Origin: Lutibacter maritimus
Lineage (GTDB): Bacteria > Bacteroidota > Bacteroidia > Flavobacteriales > Flavobacteriaceae
Reading direction: 5' to 3'
DNA length: 64,000 nucleotides
NCBI RefSeq assembly: GCF_900116115.1
Contig: NZ_FOZP01000001.1
Coordinates: 202,071-266,070, forward strand
Within the stretch, counting starts at the first letter, position 1. Every line of letters begins with the position of its first letter. Below the pieces are notes generated by a model. That model ran no database searches, was not told the DNA's origin, and saw nothing but the letters and a program-made list of their open reading frames with translations. Position numbers and translations under genes: made by a program. This document shows positions 1 through 8,522 of this stretch, piece after piece.

Positions 1-402
1 GCAGTTGTTGGAGGAGCTATTTCAGATAATTTTGCTTCAATTGAAGATAGGCCTGAAATGGAAACAGGAGTTTTATCAGAATTAATTCCAAATTACGCTG
101 AGAAAAAAGTTATTGAATTAGAAAAAAGGTCTGCAATAAAGTGGGCTGATAAATTTTCGAAAAACGTCCCAATACTCATACTGCACGGAACGTCTGATTG
201 GAGAGTAAAACCAGAACAAAGCCTAAAACTTGCTTTAGAATTTGAGAAATATAGAATTCCTTACAGACTTATAATGTTTGAAGGTGGTGACCATGGAATT
301 TCTGAACATAAAAAAGAAGTTGATGAACAAGTTCTTAATTGGTTCGAAAAATATTTAAAAAACAATGTATCAAAACCAAATATGGAATATCACGGAAGAT
401 AA
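1..402 (+). CDS. alpha/beta hydrolase (S9 prolyl-oligopeptidase-like), C-terminal part
   Basis: The reading frame is open from base 1, so the 5' end lies outside the window. The visible 133 residues hold the end of an alpha/beta-hydrolase fold: an HGTSDWRV segment supplies the usual catalytic Asp and a GGDHG segment the catalytic His. In S9-type peptidases and related esterases these follow the Ser nucleophile, which would be upstream. The protein ends with a typical amphipathic helix ending in FEKYLKN. A long hairpin terminator follows about 130 bp downstream. Substrate cannot be told from the fragment. Confidence 0.75.
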   Translation, partial: AVVGGAISDNFASIEDRPEMETGVLSELIPNYAEKKVIELEKRSAIKWADKFSKNVPILILHGTSDWRVKPEQSLKLALEFEKYRIPYRLIMFEGGDHGISEHKKEVDEQVLNWFEKYLKNNVSKPNMEYHGR

Positions 403-533
403 AAAACTTATTTATTAAAGTGAATTTCCCTAAAAAAGATAAAGCTATTTGAGTATCGTCAACCCCAAACAAAAATAAGTAAACTAGAAATTGAATCAAG
501 TTTTTTTAAAATAAAACATCATTTTTTGTCATA

Positions 534-573
534 TTTTTTTAATGTCACTAACTAAATAGTGACATTAAAAAAA
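534..573. terminator. bidirectional hairpin terminator
   Basis: A perfect 17-bp stem (arms 534-550 and 557-573) closes a 6-base loop and carries a T-run on one side and an A-run on the other, so it can end transcription from either direction. It separates the hydrolase gene from the following small membrane-protein gene. The rest of 403-596 shows nothing else recognisable. Confidence 0.75.
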
Positions 574-596
574 ATAATAAATTAAAATTTTAAGAA

Positions 597-833
597 ATGG
601 AAAACACAAGAAAACTAATTCAAATTTTAACAAGAATTCAAATAATAAGTAGCATTTTTTGGGTTATTTTGCTCATAGTTTGTTACCAAGTATTAGGTGA
701 GTCAAATAAAGAGATTAGCCTTATTTTAATATGTGGTTTCTTTATTGAGTTTTTACTTATAAGTTCATCTAAAAACAAATTGAAAAAGAAAAGTCAAAAA
801 ATAACTAATGGTAACACAGTATATAATCCATAG
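597..833 (+). CDS. small two-helix membrane protein, unknown function
   Basis: This 78-residue protein has two hydrophobic segments (about residues 16-33 and 40-56) and a short Lys-rich tail (KNKLKKKSQK). The charge pattern suggests a helical hairpin with the tail in the cytoplasm. No family is recognised. It stands alone after a strong terminator, with only A/T-rich sequence ahead of the start. The following 190 bp (834-1022) shows no gene or clear repeat. Confidence 0.5.
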   Translation: MENTRKLIQILTRIQIISSIFWVILLIVCYQVLGESNKEISLILICGFFIEFLLISSSKNKLKKKSQKITNGNTVYNP

Positions 834-1022
834 CTTGATCATTGCTTTTTTGGAGAACCCTCGCGGATTTTCCAGTAGAGGTTTATACATTTAATTGTTT
901 GTACTAATAAAAGTAACGGATTATACATTATAATATTATTCGTAATTGAGAACCTTGATTAATTGCTGAAATTAGGTGCAAACCTTATGCAACATTTTAT
1001 GTTTAAATAAAAAAACAACCCA

Positions 1023-1472
1023 ATGAATAAAGGACTAAAAATATTTAGTTTAATTATATTTATAACTATTTTTAGTTGTAAAGTAAATAACAATAATAGA
1101 AACAAAATGAAGTCTAAAATTAGAAATGAAAATATTTTGATAAAAAATGGTGTTTGGAAATCAACCGGAGGGAATTTATTTTGGATTAATGTTGTCCAAA
1201 ATAAAGTCTTTTGGTTACGCATGAACAACAAGACCAAAGAAAATGAGTTAGGTGAAAATTGGTGTCACGTTGGAAATGGAATAATAATTGACAATCGGAT
1301 AATCTTAGATTGGTCAGACATTTCTGTTGGAAAAGGTAATTTAAATGGTAAAATAGTTATTGAAATAATGAGTAATATTAAAATGAAAGTTATTGAGGAT
1401 TCTGGAAACTTTGGTATGTCAATCTGGAATTGGGAAAAAGAGCAATTGAATTTTAGTCAAATAACTAAATGA
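1023..1472 (+). CDS. putative lipoprotein, unknown function
   Basis: The 149-residue product begins with a lipoprotein signal: a hydrophobic stretch followed by TIFSC, with Cys19 as probable lipidation site. After a short Lys/Asn-rich linker it becomes a beta-rich, Trp-containing domain (NGVWKSTGGN, WCHVGNG). This is typical of small secreted Bacteroidota lipoproteins, but no named family is recognised. It is flanked by gaps of over 150 bp on both sides and is probably transcribed alone. The opposite-strand open frame at 959-1237 is judged a shadow. Confidence 0.55.
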   Translation: MNKGLKIFSLIIFITIFSCKVNNNNRNKMKSKIRNENILIKNGVWKSTGGNLFWINVVQNKVFWLRMNNKTKENELGENWCHVGNGIIIDNRIILDWSDISVGKGNLNGKIVIEIMSNIKMKVIEDSGNFGMSIWNWEKEQLNFSQITK

Positions 1473-1639
1473 CGTGTTAAGTGTTTTTAAAAACAACTAA
1501 CAATAATATACTAATAAAGTAAGTGCTAAATTTAAAGTATTAACAAAAATGTCAGTAATAACCTGAAAAGTAAATGTCTAAAACTTGCTACTTTTAATAT
1601 AATACTTTGCTGTACATAATTATAAAAAAAAACAAAACT

Positions 1640-2269
1640 ATGACTGGACCTGATAATAACTTAAAATTCCCGCTAGCCAATTATGATAGGCTTTGTTTCT
1701 TAAAAAATATTGTAAAAAATCCTAACATTATTGTTGGGGATTACACGTATTATGATGATTTTGAAAATGTAGAAAATTTTGAGAAAAATGTAAAATATCA
1801 TTTTGACTTTGTAGGCGATAAACTCATTATTGGAAAGTTTTGTATGATTGCCTCTGATGTAAAATTTATAATGAATGGAGCAAATCATTTGACAAATTCG
1901 TTAACTACGTATCCTTTTGCAATTTTTGGAAATGGTTGGGAGCATGCAATGGATGGAAAAATTTATCCTCAAAAAGGAAATATAAATATAGGAAACGATG
2001 TTTGGATAGGTTACAATGCTACTATTATGGCTGGAGTAACAATTGGTGATGGAGCTATTATTGCGACAAACTCAACTCTAATAAAAGATGTAGCACCTTA
2101 TTCTATAGTTGGAGGGAATCCTGCAATAGAAATCAAAAAGCGATTTTCAGAAGATACCATTTCAAAACTGTTAGAACTTAAATGGTGGAATTGGGATATT
2201 GAAAAAATAACAAAAAATATTCAGAACTTAACAGACAATAAAATTGAAAAATTAATTGAAGAAATGTAA
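1640..2269 (+). CDS. Vat-like xenobiotic O-acetyltransferase (streptogramin/chloramphenicol type)
   Basis: This is a 209-residue hexapeptide-repeat acetyltransferase of the XAT/CatB-Vat class, which transfers acetyl from acetyl-CoA to a hydroxyl of a drug. Left-handed beta-helix repeats are visible (IGKFCMIASDV, IGNDVWIGYNATI, IGDGAIIATNS). The class hallmarks MNGANH with the probable catalytic His, FGNGWE, and GGNPA are all present, as is the KWWNW tail segment. The length equals the family norm. I chose ATG 1640 (MTGPDNN) over the longer TTG frame at 1607 because Vat proteins begin this way and because a TACTTTG promoter-like box lies at 1603-1609. Whether it confers resistance is not shown. 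Confidence 0.85.
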   Translation: MTGPDNNLKFPLANYDRLCFLKNIVKNPNIIVGDYTYYDDFENVENFEKNVKYHFDFVGDKLIIGKFCMIASDVKFIMNGANHLTNSLTTYPFAIFGNGWEHAMDGKIYPQKGNINIGNDVWIGYNATIMAGVTIGDGAIIATNSTLIKDVAPYSIVGGNPAIEIKKRFSEDTISKLLELKWWNWDIEKITKNIQNLTDNKIEKLIEEM

Positions 2270-2300
2270 GCATAAAAGAAACGGAGTAACTGCTATAATA

Positions 2301-2374
2301 TTTTCACATCCACTTCCTTATTTTCACGCTCCTGTACTTTATCTTTTTATATAGGTATGTATTGCTTTACTTTG
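2301..2374 (+). promoter_or_regulatory. putative LytTR operator plus promoter of the two-component pair
   Basis: Two half-sites 20 bp apart (TTTTCACATC at 2301 and TTTTCACGCT at 2321) precede the 15-mer ACGCTCCTGTACTTT (2326-2340). After 27 bp comes a TACTTTG -7-like box (2368-2374), only 8 bp before the kinase ATG. The identical 15-mer and identical 27-bp spacing recur at 4223-4271 ahead of the next operon. LytTR proteins bind pairs of short direct repeats about two helical turns apart, so this is inferred to be the response regulator's site. The very short leader would make the kinase mRNA nearly leaderless. Confidence 0.55.
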
Positions 2375-2382
2375 TGATAATT

Positions 2383-3471
2383 ATGAGTAAAATAGAAAAG
2401 ATAGTAAATAGTAAATCCATTTCACTTTATTGGAGATGTCAAATTATTGGTTGGGGAACAGTCTCCATTTATTGGGCTTATATTGTATTTGCTAGAGATC
2501 ACTATGGATACTTTTTAACTTTTTTGAATTACATTTTTGACATTTTAATCGGCATAACGTTAACCCATGGTTATAGATTCATTGCTTTAAAATTACAATG
2601 GAACTCACTTAGCTTGCCTCAATTATTTCGAAAAATTTTACCTTCAATTATACTTTTAGCAGTATTATACATGTTAGTTGTAAATATAAAATGGCATTTA
2701 TTCTGGCAATTTATAGGGGGTAAAGAAATTAATTTTTGGAATTCACTAACATATTGGGATCCCGTTCTTCTCACAGGTTTGCGATTAATGTCAATATGGA
2801 TTTTGGCCTATCATTTATATCATTATTACCAAAATAAAATCGAAGCTACCCAGCAAAACGCTAAGCTTTTAGTGATAGCTAAGCAAGCTCAACTAGATAA
2901 TTTATCAGCTCAATTAAATCCACATTTTTTATTTAACTCTTTAAATTCTATCAAATCTTTAGTCATAGAAAACCCAGAAACAGCAAGAAGAGCTATTGAT
3001 TTATTATCAGATTTATTACGATCGTCTTTGTATGAAAAAGACAAAGGTTTGATTGCTATAAAAGATGAATTAGCTTTAGTAAAAGATTATATAGAATTAG
3101 AGAAAATGCGTTTTGAAGAGCGTTTGCAGCTACAAGTTACTGTTGATAAAACACTAGAATCTTTTAAAATTCCAACATTAAGCATTCAATTATTAGTGGA
3201 AAATGCTATTAAACATGGCATTGATTCAAAGATTGAAGGTGGAATTGTTTCTATAACTATTAAAAAGGATGAAGATTTTGTTTCTATACAAGTACTAAAT
3301 CCTGGGAGATTGTTTTTAAACAATACAAATAAGGGACTTGGCTTAAAAAACCTTCAAGAAAGATTGAAAATACAATACAAAGGCAACGCATCCATTGTTT
3401 TAGTTGAACTAAACCAAAATGTGGTGGAAGCAAAAATAAGAATACCATTTATAGACAATGAAGAAATTTAA
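2383..3471 (+). CDS. LytS-type sensor histidine kinase
   Basis: This 362-residue membrane kinase belongs to the His_kinase/HATPase (LytS/YehU-like) class. The N-terminal half has about four hydrophobic segments and no large extracellular domain. The catalytic half carries the H-box QLNPHFLFNSLNSI, with phospho-acceptor His in NPHF, the N-box VENAIKHG, and the G-box GLGLKNLQERL. ATG 2383 is preferred to the TTG at 2362, because the earlier frame would start inside the promoter box. The gene overlaps the next by 14 bp, so kinase and regulator are co-translated partners. The stimulus is unknown. Confidence 0.9.
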   Translation: MSKIEKIVNSKSISLYWRCQIIGWGTVSIYWAYIVFARDHYGYFLTFLNYIFDILIGITLTHGYRFIALKLQWNSLSLPQLFRKILPSIILLAVLYMLVVNIKWHLFWQFIGGKEINFWNSLTYWDPVLLTGLRLMSIWILAYHLYHYYQNKIEATQQNAKLLVIAKQAQLDNLSAQLNPHFLFNSLNSIKSLVIENPETARRAIDLLSDLLRSSLYEKDKGLIAIKDELALVKDYIELEKMRFEERLQLQVTVDKTLESFKIPTLSIQLLVENAIKHGIDSKIEGGIVSITIKKDEDFVSIQVLNPGRLFLNNTNKGLGLKNLQERLKIQYKGNASIVLVELNQNVVEAKIRIPFIDNEEI

Positions 3472-4180
3472 AACAATTATAATTGATGATGAACGTTTGG
3501 CTCGTGAAGAAGTAAAACGTGCATTGAAAGGGTATCCAGAATTCGAAATTATTGGCGAAGCAAGTCATGTAGTTGAAGCTAAGGAAATGATAGAAAGTGT
3601 TTTGCCAGATATTATATTTTTAGACATTCATATGCCAGGAAAATCTGGATTTGATTTGTTAGAAGAACTCACAACAGTACCAGAAGTTGTTTTTACCACG
3701 GCTTACGATCAATATGCCGTAAAAGCATTTGAATTGAATGCCTTAGATTATTTAGTAAAACCTTTACGTAAAGAGCGTTTTGCAAAAACGATTGAAAAAG
3801 TAAAAGCAGAGTTAGTAAAAAAAGAAGAAATTAAAACGGATGTATTACCCATGCATCGAAAAATATTTATAAAGGATGGAGAAAATTGCTATTTTATTCC
3901 CTTGTCTGAGATTTATTTTATTGAGTCTCTAGATAATTATGCACGCTTGTATTTTGGGAATCAAAAAGCATTGATTAAACGCTCTTTAAATCTATTGGAA
4001 GAGAAGTTAGATCCAACCGTATTTTTCAGAACCAATAGAAGTCAAATCATCAATACACATTACATTAAAGAAATTTACCCGCATTTTAACAATACGCTTC
4101 ATATTACACTAACTACTGGTGAAACGATAGAGGTGTCAAGCCGACAATCAGTGAAGTTTAAGAATTGGAATAGTTTATAA
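3458..4180 (+). CDS. LytR/AlgR-family response regulator (REC-LytTR)
   Basis: This is the cognate regulator of the preceding kinase, 240 residues. The N-terminal receiver domain has the acidic pair D10/D11, phospho-acceptor D56 in FLDIHMPG, and K101 in LVKPL. The C-terminal LytTR DNA-binding domain (about residues 130-238) shows the usual FIESLDNYARLY, FFRTNRSQIIN and SSRQSVKFK segments. It is predicted to bind the direct repeats upstream of its own operon and of the 4299 operon, giving autoregulation plus one linked target operon. Confidence 0.9.
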   Translation: MKKFKTIIIDDERLAREEVKRALKGYPEFEIIGEASHVVEAKEMIESVLPDIIFLDIHMPGKSGFDLLEELTTVPEVVFTTAYDQYAVKAFELNALDYLVKPLRKERFAKTIEKVKAELVKKEEIKTDVLPMHRKIFIKDGENCYFIPLSEIYFIESLDNYARLYFGNQKALIKRSLNLLEEKLDPTVFFRTNRSQIINTHYIKEIYPHFNNTLHITLTTGETIEVSSRQSVKFKNWNSL

Positions 4181-4196
4181 AGGAATAATCGTTTAA

Positions 4197-4271
4197 TTTT
4201 CAACGTTCATTTACATTTATTTACGCTCCTGTACTTTTCATTTTTTGATAGTAATAAACACTATTACTTTG
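4197..4271 (+). promoter_or_regulatory. second putative LytTR operator plus promoter
   Basis: Half-sites ACGTTC (4203) and ACGCTC (4223) lie 20 bp apart. The same 15-mer as at 2326 (4223-4237) is followed after exactly 27 bp by TACTTTG (4265-4271). A TTG lies 16-20 bp upstream of this box. Sequence between the two copies of the 15-mer is otherwise unrelated, so the shared block looks functional. It precedes the lipoprotein-peptidase operon by about 28 bp. Confidence 0.55.
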
Positions 4272-4298
4272 CGCTATAATTAATTTAAAAATCATATT

Positions 4299-4919
4299 AT
4301 GAATTTTTTAAAAGCAATATCACAAATGTCAAAAATCATAGTTATAGCTATGGTTTCATTGTTATCAAATTGTAATGAAAACAATGCTTTAGTAGCAGAA
4401 CAACCAATCCTATCTGATTATACAGTTGGAGAAAAATGGACTTGGAAATATAAAGGCGTAACAAGCGAAGGTGAAGTACGTTCGGATGGACAAGATATAA
4501 GAGAAATAGTTCGTTTAGATGGTGTTTTAGGTATGGTCATTGGAAAAGACACTATTCCAGTAACAGACATAGTGAAGCCAGAAGCAAGCGAAACGCCAAA
4601 ATATAAATGGCCTTTAAAAGTTGGTGAAAAGTGGAGATATGAAGAAAATTGGACAAGTCAAGACGGCACTAAGGGGAAACAAAGTCAAGATGCAGAAGTT
4701 ATATCTTTTAAAGAAGAAACTGTAGAAGCTGGTACCTTTATGGCTTACACCATTCTGTATAAAGGAATAGTTTCAAATTCAAGAGGATATAGTGCAAGAA
4801 CAGATGAAGTTTGGTTATACGCTCCGGAAATAAAAAACTTTATTAAAATGACACAAACTCAAGACGACTTTTTGTATAATGAAGAGCTAATTAATTACTC
4901 AAATCCAAATAATAGGTAA
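4299..4919 (+). CDS. putative lipoprotein, likely target of the adjacent two-component system
   Basis: The 206-residue product has a signal sequence ending in LLSNC, an imperfect lipobox, so lipidation at the Cys is likely but not certain. The mature part is beta-rich with repeated Trp/Lys blocks (GEKWTWKYKG, VGEKWRYEENW, DEVWLYAPE). This resembles secreted beta-sandwich proteins of Bacteroidota whose function is not known. It lies 35 bp ahead of the S15-type peptidase and shares the operator-like block with the kinase operon, so both are probably switched by the LytTR regulator. Confidence 0.6.
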   Translation: MNFLKAISQMSKIIVIAMVSLLSNCNENNALVAEQPILSDYTVGEKWTWKYKGVTSEGEVRSDGQDIREIVRLDGVLGMVIGKDTIPVTDIVKPEASETPKYKWPLKVGEKWRYEENWTSQDGTKGKQSQDAEVISFKEETVEAGTFMAYTILYKGIVSNSRGYSARTDEVWLYAPEIKNFIKMTQTQDDFLYNEELINYSNPNNR

Positions 4920-4953
4920 CACATGGTTTGTTATCAATCTTAAACAAGAAAAA

Positions 4954-7179
4954 ATGAAAAAATTATTCCTGTTATTATTTCTACTAGCAATTAGTATTAC
5001 TTCTTTTGCACAAGAATTACCATTTAATAAGGTAAAACTATCAGATTCAATAGCGCTTGCAAATCAAATGAAGCAATTGGCAACTGCCTGTGATCAAAAA
5101 AAATTATCAGCATTTGACCTATTTAAGTTTCAATTAATAAGCGGTAAGTATAAAGATGCAGTGGCTACTATAGAACAAAGCATCAAAGATACTCCCCGAG
5201 AAGAAAGTATCTATTTGGATATGTATCAAGCTTATTTAAAAGCAATAATATCTTCGAACTTTATAGATACTTTTAAACTATTATACAGAAAGCACCTCAT
5301 GAATTCTGATGATTTTGAGGTGCTAAATATAGATGACACCTTAATTTCTAGAGATGCAACAGACTATTTTATTGCTGATTTTAACAATAGCTACAAAAAT
5401 ATTGAAACGGATACTATTTCAATGGAAAGAGCCCAAAGTTTAGTCAAGAAGTATTTTTTTAAAACGGTTTATGCAGCAACAAGAAATCTCTTTTTTGAGG
5501 AAATTAAGCATGATCACAAACGTAGATATCATATCAATGATAGCATTTTAATACAAACCAATGACGGCGCCGAGGTTTCTGTGGTGTTAATTCAAAGAAA
5601 AGGAACTACTTCCATTAAAAAATCAGCCATATTAATTGCATCTATTTATGCTGGAACCAATGAAACTGGAGCGATGTTGTCAGCCTCTAAAGGCTATATT
5701 GGAGTGATTATGAATACCAGAGGGAAACGATTAAGTAGTGGAGATGTAAAGCCGTTTGAATATGAAAATACCGATGTGTATGAAGTGATTGATTGGATTA
5801 GCAAACAACCTTGGTCCAATCAAAAAGTAGGCATGTACGGAGGAAGTTATAATGGGTTCACGCAATGGGCATCTATGAAACATAAAGTACATCCAGCATT
5901 AAAAACTATTGTTCCTATGGTGGCAATTGCGCCTGGGATTGATTATCCGATGGAAAACAACGTATTGCACAATTATTCGTATTCATGGAATTTTTATGTA
6001 AGCAATAATAAATTTTTAGATAATGAAGTTTCTAATGATTATAACCGTTGGGAGAACTTAAAAAACATCTGGTATAATTCTGGAGTGGCTTTTAATAAGT
6101 TGGATAGCATTGATGGAACGGAAAATAAATTATGGAATGTTTATATGCAGCATCCAAGTTACGATGATTTTTGGAAGAAAATGATTCCATATCAACAAGA
6201 ATTTGCAAAAATTAACATTCCTATTTTGACCATTACGGGCTATTATGATGATTCTCAAAGAGGTGCTATGTATTACTACAATCAACATCATAAATATATA
6301 AAGAATCCAAATCACTATCTATTAGTTGGTCCATATGATCATTGGACTTCGCAAACCAAACCAGTAGAATATTTGAGAAATTATAAATTAGATAAAGCAG
6401 CTTTAATTAATATTAGATATGATTTGGTCTATCAGTGGTTTGATTATATTTTAAAAGGAAAAGAAAAACCAAGTATTTTGAAAGACAAAGTGAATTTTCA
6501 GGTGATGGGCACCAATAGGTGGATGCACAAACCAAGTATAAATGCTATGACGAATGATACATTGCAATTTCATTTAAGTGCTCATAAAATAAAAGATTTT
6601 TATACGTTGACACCAAAACCTAATGCTTCTAAAATTGAAATGACTGTTGATTTTAAAGACAGAAAAAACATGACTAATACCGAGTACTACCCATGGCCTT
6701 TAGAAAAGGAGAGTATCAATTTAAAAGATGGTTTGGTTTTTAAGTCGGAGCCTTTAAAAAATGATGCAATTATAAATGGGTCTTTTTTAGGGAATCTTGA
6801 ATTTACGATCAATAAAAAAGATGTGGATTATTCTGTGATATTATATCAATTAACACCAGAAGGTAACTACTTTCATTTGAGCTATTATATTGGTAGAGCT
6901 AGTTTTGCTAAAGACAGAGAACATAGAAATTTACTAATACCGAATCAAAAAATACAAATTGCATTTGATAACTCTAAATTAATCAGTAAAAAATTAGAAA
7001 AGGGAAGTAGTATTGTAATTGTTGTTAATATCAATAAAAATAATAATGCTCAGATTAACTACGGAACGGGTAGGGATGTGAATTTAGAGACGATTAAAGA
7101 TGCAGAGATTCCTTTAAAAATAATACTAACAGGGAAAAGTAGTATTTCTTTACCTGTTTGGGATGATCTAAAGAGTTAG
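4954..7179 (+). CDS. secreted S15/CocE-type peptidase or acyl hydrolase
   Basis: This 741-residue exported hydrolase has a clear signal peptide (MKKLFLLLFLLAISITSFAQ). A central alpha/beta-hydrolase domain carries the nucleophile motif GGSYNG (about residue 300), the Asp region GYYDDSQRG, and the His motif GPYDHW. The C-terminal 180 residues match the jelly-roll domain of X-Pro dipeptidyl-peptidase/CocE proteins. An N-terminal extension of about 200 helical residues is typical of Bacteroidota members. It probably cleaves peptides or esters in the periplasm; substrate is unknown. It is the second gene of the operon beginning at 4299. Confidence 0.8.
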   Translation: MKKLFLLLFLLAISITSFAQELPFNKVKLSDSIALANQMKQLATACDQKKLSAFDLFKFQLISGKYKDAVATIEQSIKDTPREESIYLDMYQAYLKAIISSNFIDTFKLLYRKHLMNSDDFEVLNIDDTLISRDATDYFIADFNNSYKNIETDTISMERAQSLVKKYFFKTVYAATRNLFFEEIKHDHKRRYHINDSILIQTNDGAEVSVVLIQRKGTTSIKKSAILIASIYAGTNETGAMLSASKGYIGVIMNTRGKRLSSGDVKPFEYENTDVYEVIDWISKQPWSNQKVGMYGGSYNGFTQWASMKHKVHPALKTIVPMVAIAPGIDYPMENNVLHNYSYSWNFYVSNNKFLDNEVSNDYNRWENLKNIWYNSGVAFNKLDSIDGTENKLWNVYMQHPSYDDFWKKMIPYQQEFAKINIPILTITGYYDDSQRGAMYYYNQHHKYIKNPNHYLLVGPYDHWTSQTKPVEYLRNYKLDKAALINIRYDLVYQWFDYILKGKEKPSILKDKVNFQVMGTNRWMHKPSINAMTNDTLQFHLSAHKIKDFYTLTPKPNASKIEMTVDFKDRKNMTNTEYYPWPLEKESINLKDGLVFKSEPLKNDAIINGSFLGNLEFTINKKDVDYSVILYQLTPEGNYFHLSYYIGRASFAKDREHRNLLIPNQKIQIAFDNSKLISKKLEKGSSIVIVVNINKNNNAQINYGTGRDVNLETIKDAEIPLKIILTGKSSISLPVWDDLKS

Positions 7180-7483
7180 AAAATTACAAAAAGCTTTACA
7201 TAATCACTGCTAATTAGGGTGAATGAAGCTAATTATGAGAAGAATAAAAAAAGGACAAGATCTTCTTTACGCAATAATGAAAGAGAAATCAGATGGGAGC
7301 TTAAATGTTGAAAAGAGTATTTTGAGAAAGAAAACCATTCCTCAGTTTCATTAATAATCTTATATGAAGGGTTAAAATATCATAATTAAGAATGTTATAT
7401 TCTACAAAATAAAAATACGTTTTATAATACTTCTTGCCCTTTTTAATAAGTCAAATATTAATTTCAAAAGTATTGTGCCTTCT
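7180..7483. other. intergenic stretch with one tiny open frame
   Basis: This 304-bp gap lies between the peptidase gene and the integrase fragment. The only open frame worth noting is 7223-7354 (+), 43 codons, basic, starting MKLIMRRIKKGQ, with no recognised family. It may be debris from an earlier mobile element next to the tRNA site. No terminator or repeat stands out. Confidence 0.3.
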
Positions 7484-7735
7484 TTACAATAACTCTGTAA
7501 TTTTATATTTATAAACAGCTAAAACAAACATGCGATTTGACTTTGTTTTGTATTTATGAGCTTCTCCATAAAAGGGAGTTACTCTCTTTAATCTTCCAGT
7601 TTTTGGATTTTGAAACGAAAAATAAACGTACCAACGCTTTTTTAAACCACCGTGGTAAATTTTTACTTTTGAATACTTCTTCATAGAATATTCGGTAAAA
7701 TATTCGGTACGTAATTTTATAAGTATTGAAGCCAT
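7484..7735 (-). pseudogene. truncated tyrosine-recombinase (integrase) N-terminus
   Basis: The 83-residue frame matches the first part of the prophage integrase at 59724-60908. The first 18 residues are identical (MASILIKLRTEYFTEYSM), followed by SKVKIYHGG, then the aligned RWYVYF block and a related YKTKSNRM segment. It stops before any catalytic residue. It sits on the host side of the left attachment repeat, so it was next to the tRNA before the present prophage arrived. The simplest reading is a remnant of an earlier element that used the same site. Confidence 0.8.
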
Positions 7736-7821
7736 AAAAAATGCGCTTTAGAGCGCATTCTTATTGACTTCCATTTTGTAGCGTGATCCAGAATTGAACT
7801 GGAGACCTCCGGGTTATGAAT
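7679..7821. repeat. attL: 143-bp perfect direct repeat with 60852-60994
   Basis: All 143 bases match 60852-60994 without gaps. The block covers the first codons of the integrase or integrase fragment, a 7-bp hairpin terminator, and the 3' half of tRNA-Met (7778-7821). Identity ends abruptly after TTATGAAT, inside the anticodon loop of the tRNA. Beyond this point the left copy runs into phage DNA while the right copy continues into the rest of the tRNA. This defines the left prophage boundary at about 7821/7822. Confidence 0.9.
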
Positions 7822-7892
7822 TTAACTTGAAAATAATTTTTATTGATTATCAATTAGTTAAAAATTCAATTTCACTTAAAATTGAGGTCAAA

Positions 7893-7910
7893 ATATTCGC
7901 TAAAATATTC
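7893..7910. repeat. putative integrase arm-type sites, left arm
   Basis: Two copies of ATATTC (ATATTCGC at 7893, ATATTCAT at 7905) lie 12 bp apart, starting 71 bp inside the attachment core. They mirror the pair ATATTCGG/ATATTCGG at 60861 and 60873, which starts 12 bp apart and ends 70 bp from the other side of the core. Symmetric, equally spaced pairs suggest binding sites for the N-terminal domain of the integrase. Confidence 0.55.
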
Positions 7911-7945
7911 ATCAATAAGAATGCTATTATTGTTTTGTCAGATTT

Positions 7946-8503
7946 TTACCAATCAGAATTTTTATTAGTCTTTAAACTGTTTATATAGTCATTTAGAAAA
8001 GTGTTAAAATAGTTTTCTAAATCATTTTTTGCTGATTCTGATTTTAATTTATCATTTTTCCCATAAATGCCAAGATCATATCCATTCATACTAATTTTAG
8101 CCCATTTAACATGTAATTTTCTTGAGTGGTCTATTGAATTTTTCAATTCAAAATTTGGAGGGTTAATTCTTATTTTTCCATCCTTAAATAGAAAAGTGAT
8201 TGTATAATCCATGTCAAATATATTCATAGAATTTCTTTTGATTGAATTTTTAGCTTTTCCATTTATTGTTATTGATTCATTTTCCACCAAGCTAATTACA
8301 TTTTGAGGTGATTTATAAATTGAATTGAAATATATGAGTGAGTTTTTAAATAATACATCCTTGTTGCTAGTTTCAAAATCTATTACGAGATATTCATTAC
8401 CATCAATAGTTTTAAAACCATCTGGAGTTAACTTAAAGGATTGACAATTTGAACTAAATAAAGTGAAAAGTGTAATTATAATGGTTAAGTAAAATTTTAT
8501 CAT
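7946..8503 (-). CDS. secreted DUF4468-like protein, prophage cargo
   Basis: The 185-residue product has a signal sequence (hydrophobic stretch to LFSSNC, a possible lipobox). Its body (VIDFETSNKDVLFKNSLIYF ... ITFLFKDGKIRI) resembles the DUF4468 family of Bacteroidota exported proteins with a TBP-like fold; this family call is from memory of the pattern. It is transcribed leftward, just downstream of the repressor, a position where prophages often place lysogenic-conversion genes. It would therefore be expressed in the lysogen. Function is unknown. Confidence 0.6.
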   Translation of the reverse strand: MIKFYLTIIITLFTLFSSNCQSFKLTPDGFKTIDGNEYLVIDFETSNKDVLFKNSLIYFNSIYKSPQNVISLVENESITINGKAKNSIKRNSMNIFDMDYTITFLFKDGKIRINPPNFELKNSIDHSRKLHVKWAKISMNGYDLGIYGKNDKLKSESAKNDLENYFNTFLNDYINSLKTNKNSDW

Positions 8504-8522
8504 AGCATTGAAAAATTAGTGT

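Noticed and set aside
834-1022. GC-richer patch near 855 suspected to be an insertion-sequence remnant
   Set aside because: No terminal inverted repeats, target duplication or transposase-like frame could be found.
959-1237. 92-codon leftward open frame with hydrophobic stretch
   Set aside because: It lies antisense over the lipoprotein gene, which has a clear signal sequence; the hydrophobic part mirrors Asn/Lys-rich codons.
7794-7988. 64-codon open frame across the left attachment core
   Set aside because: It begins inside the tRNA-derived repeat and crosses the junction between host-type and phage DNA; it also overlaps the end of the leftward secreted-protein gene.
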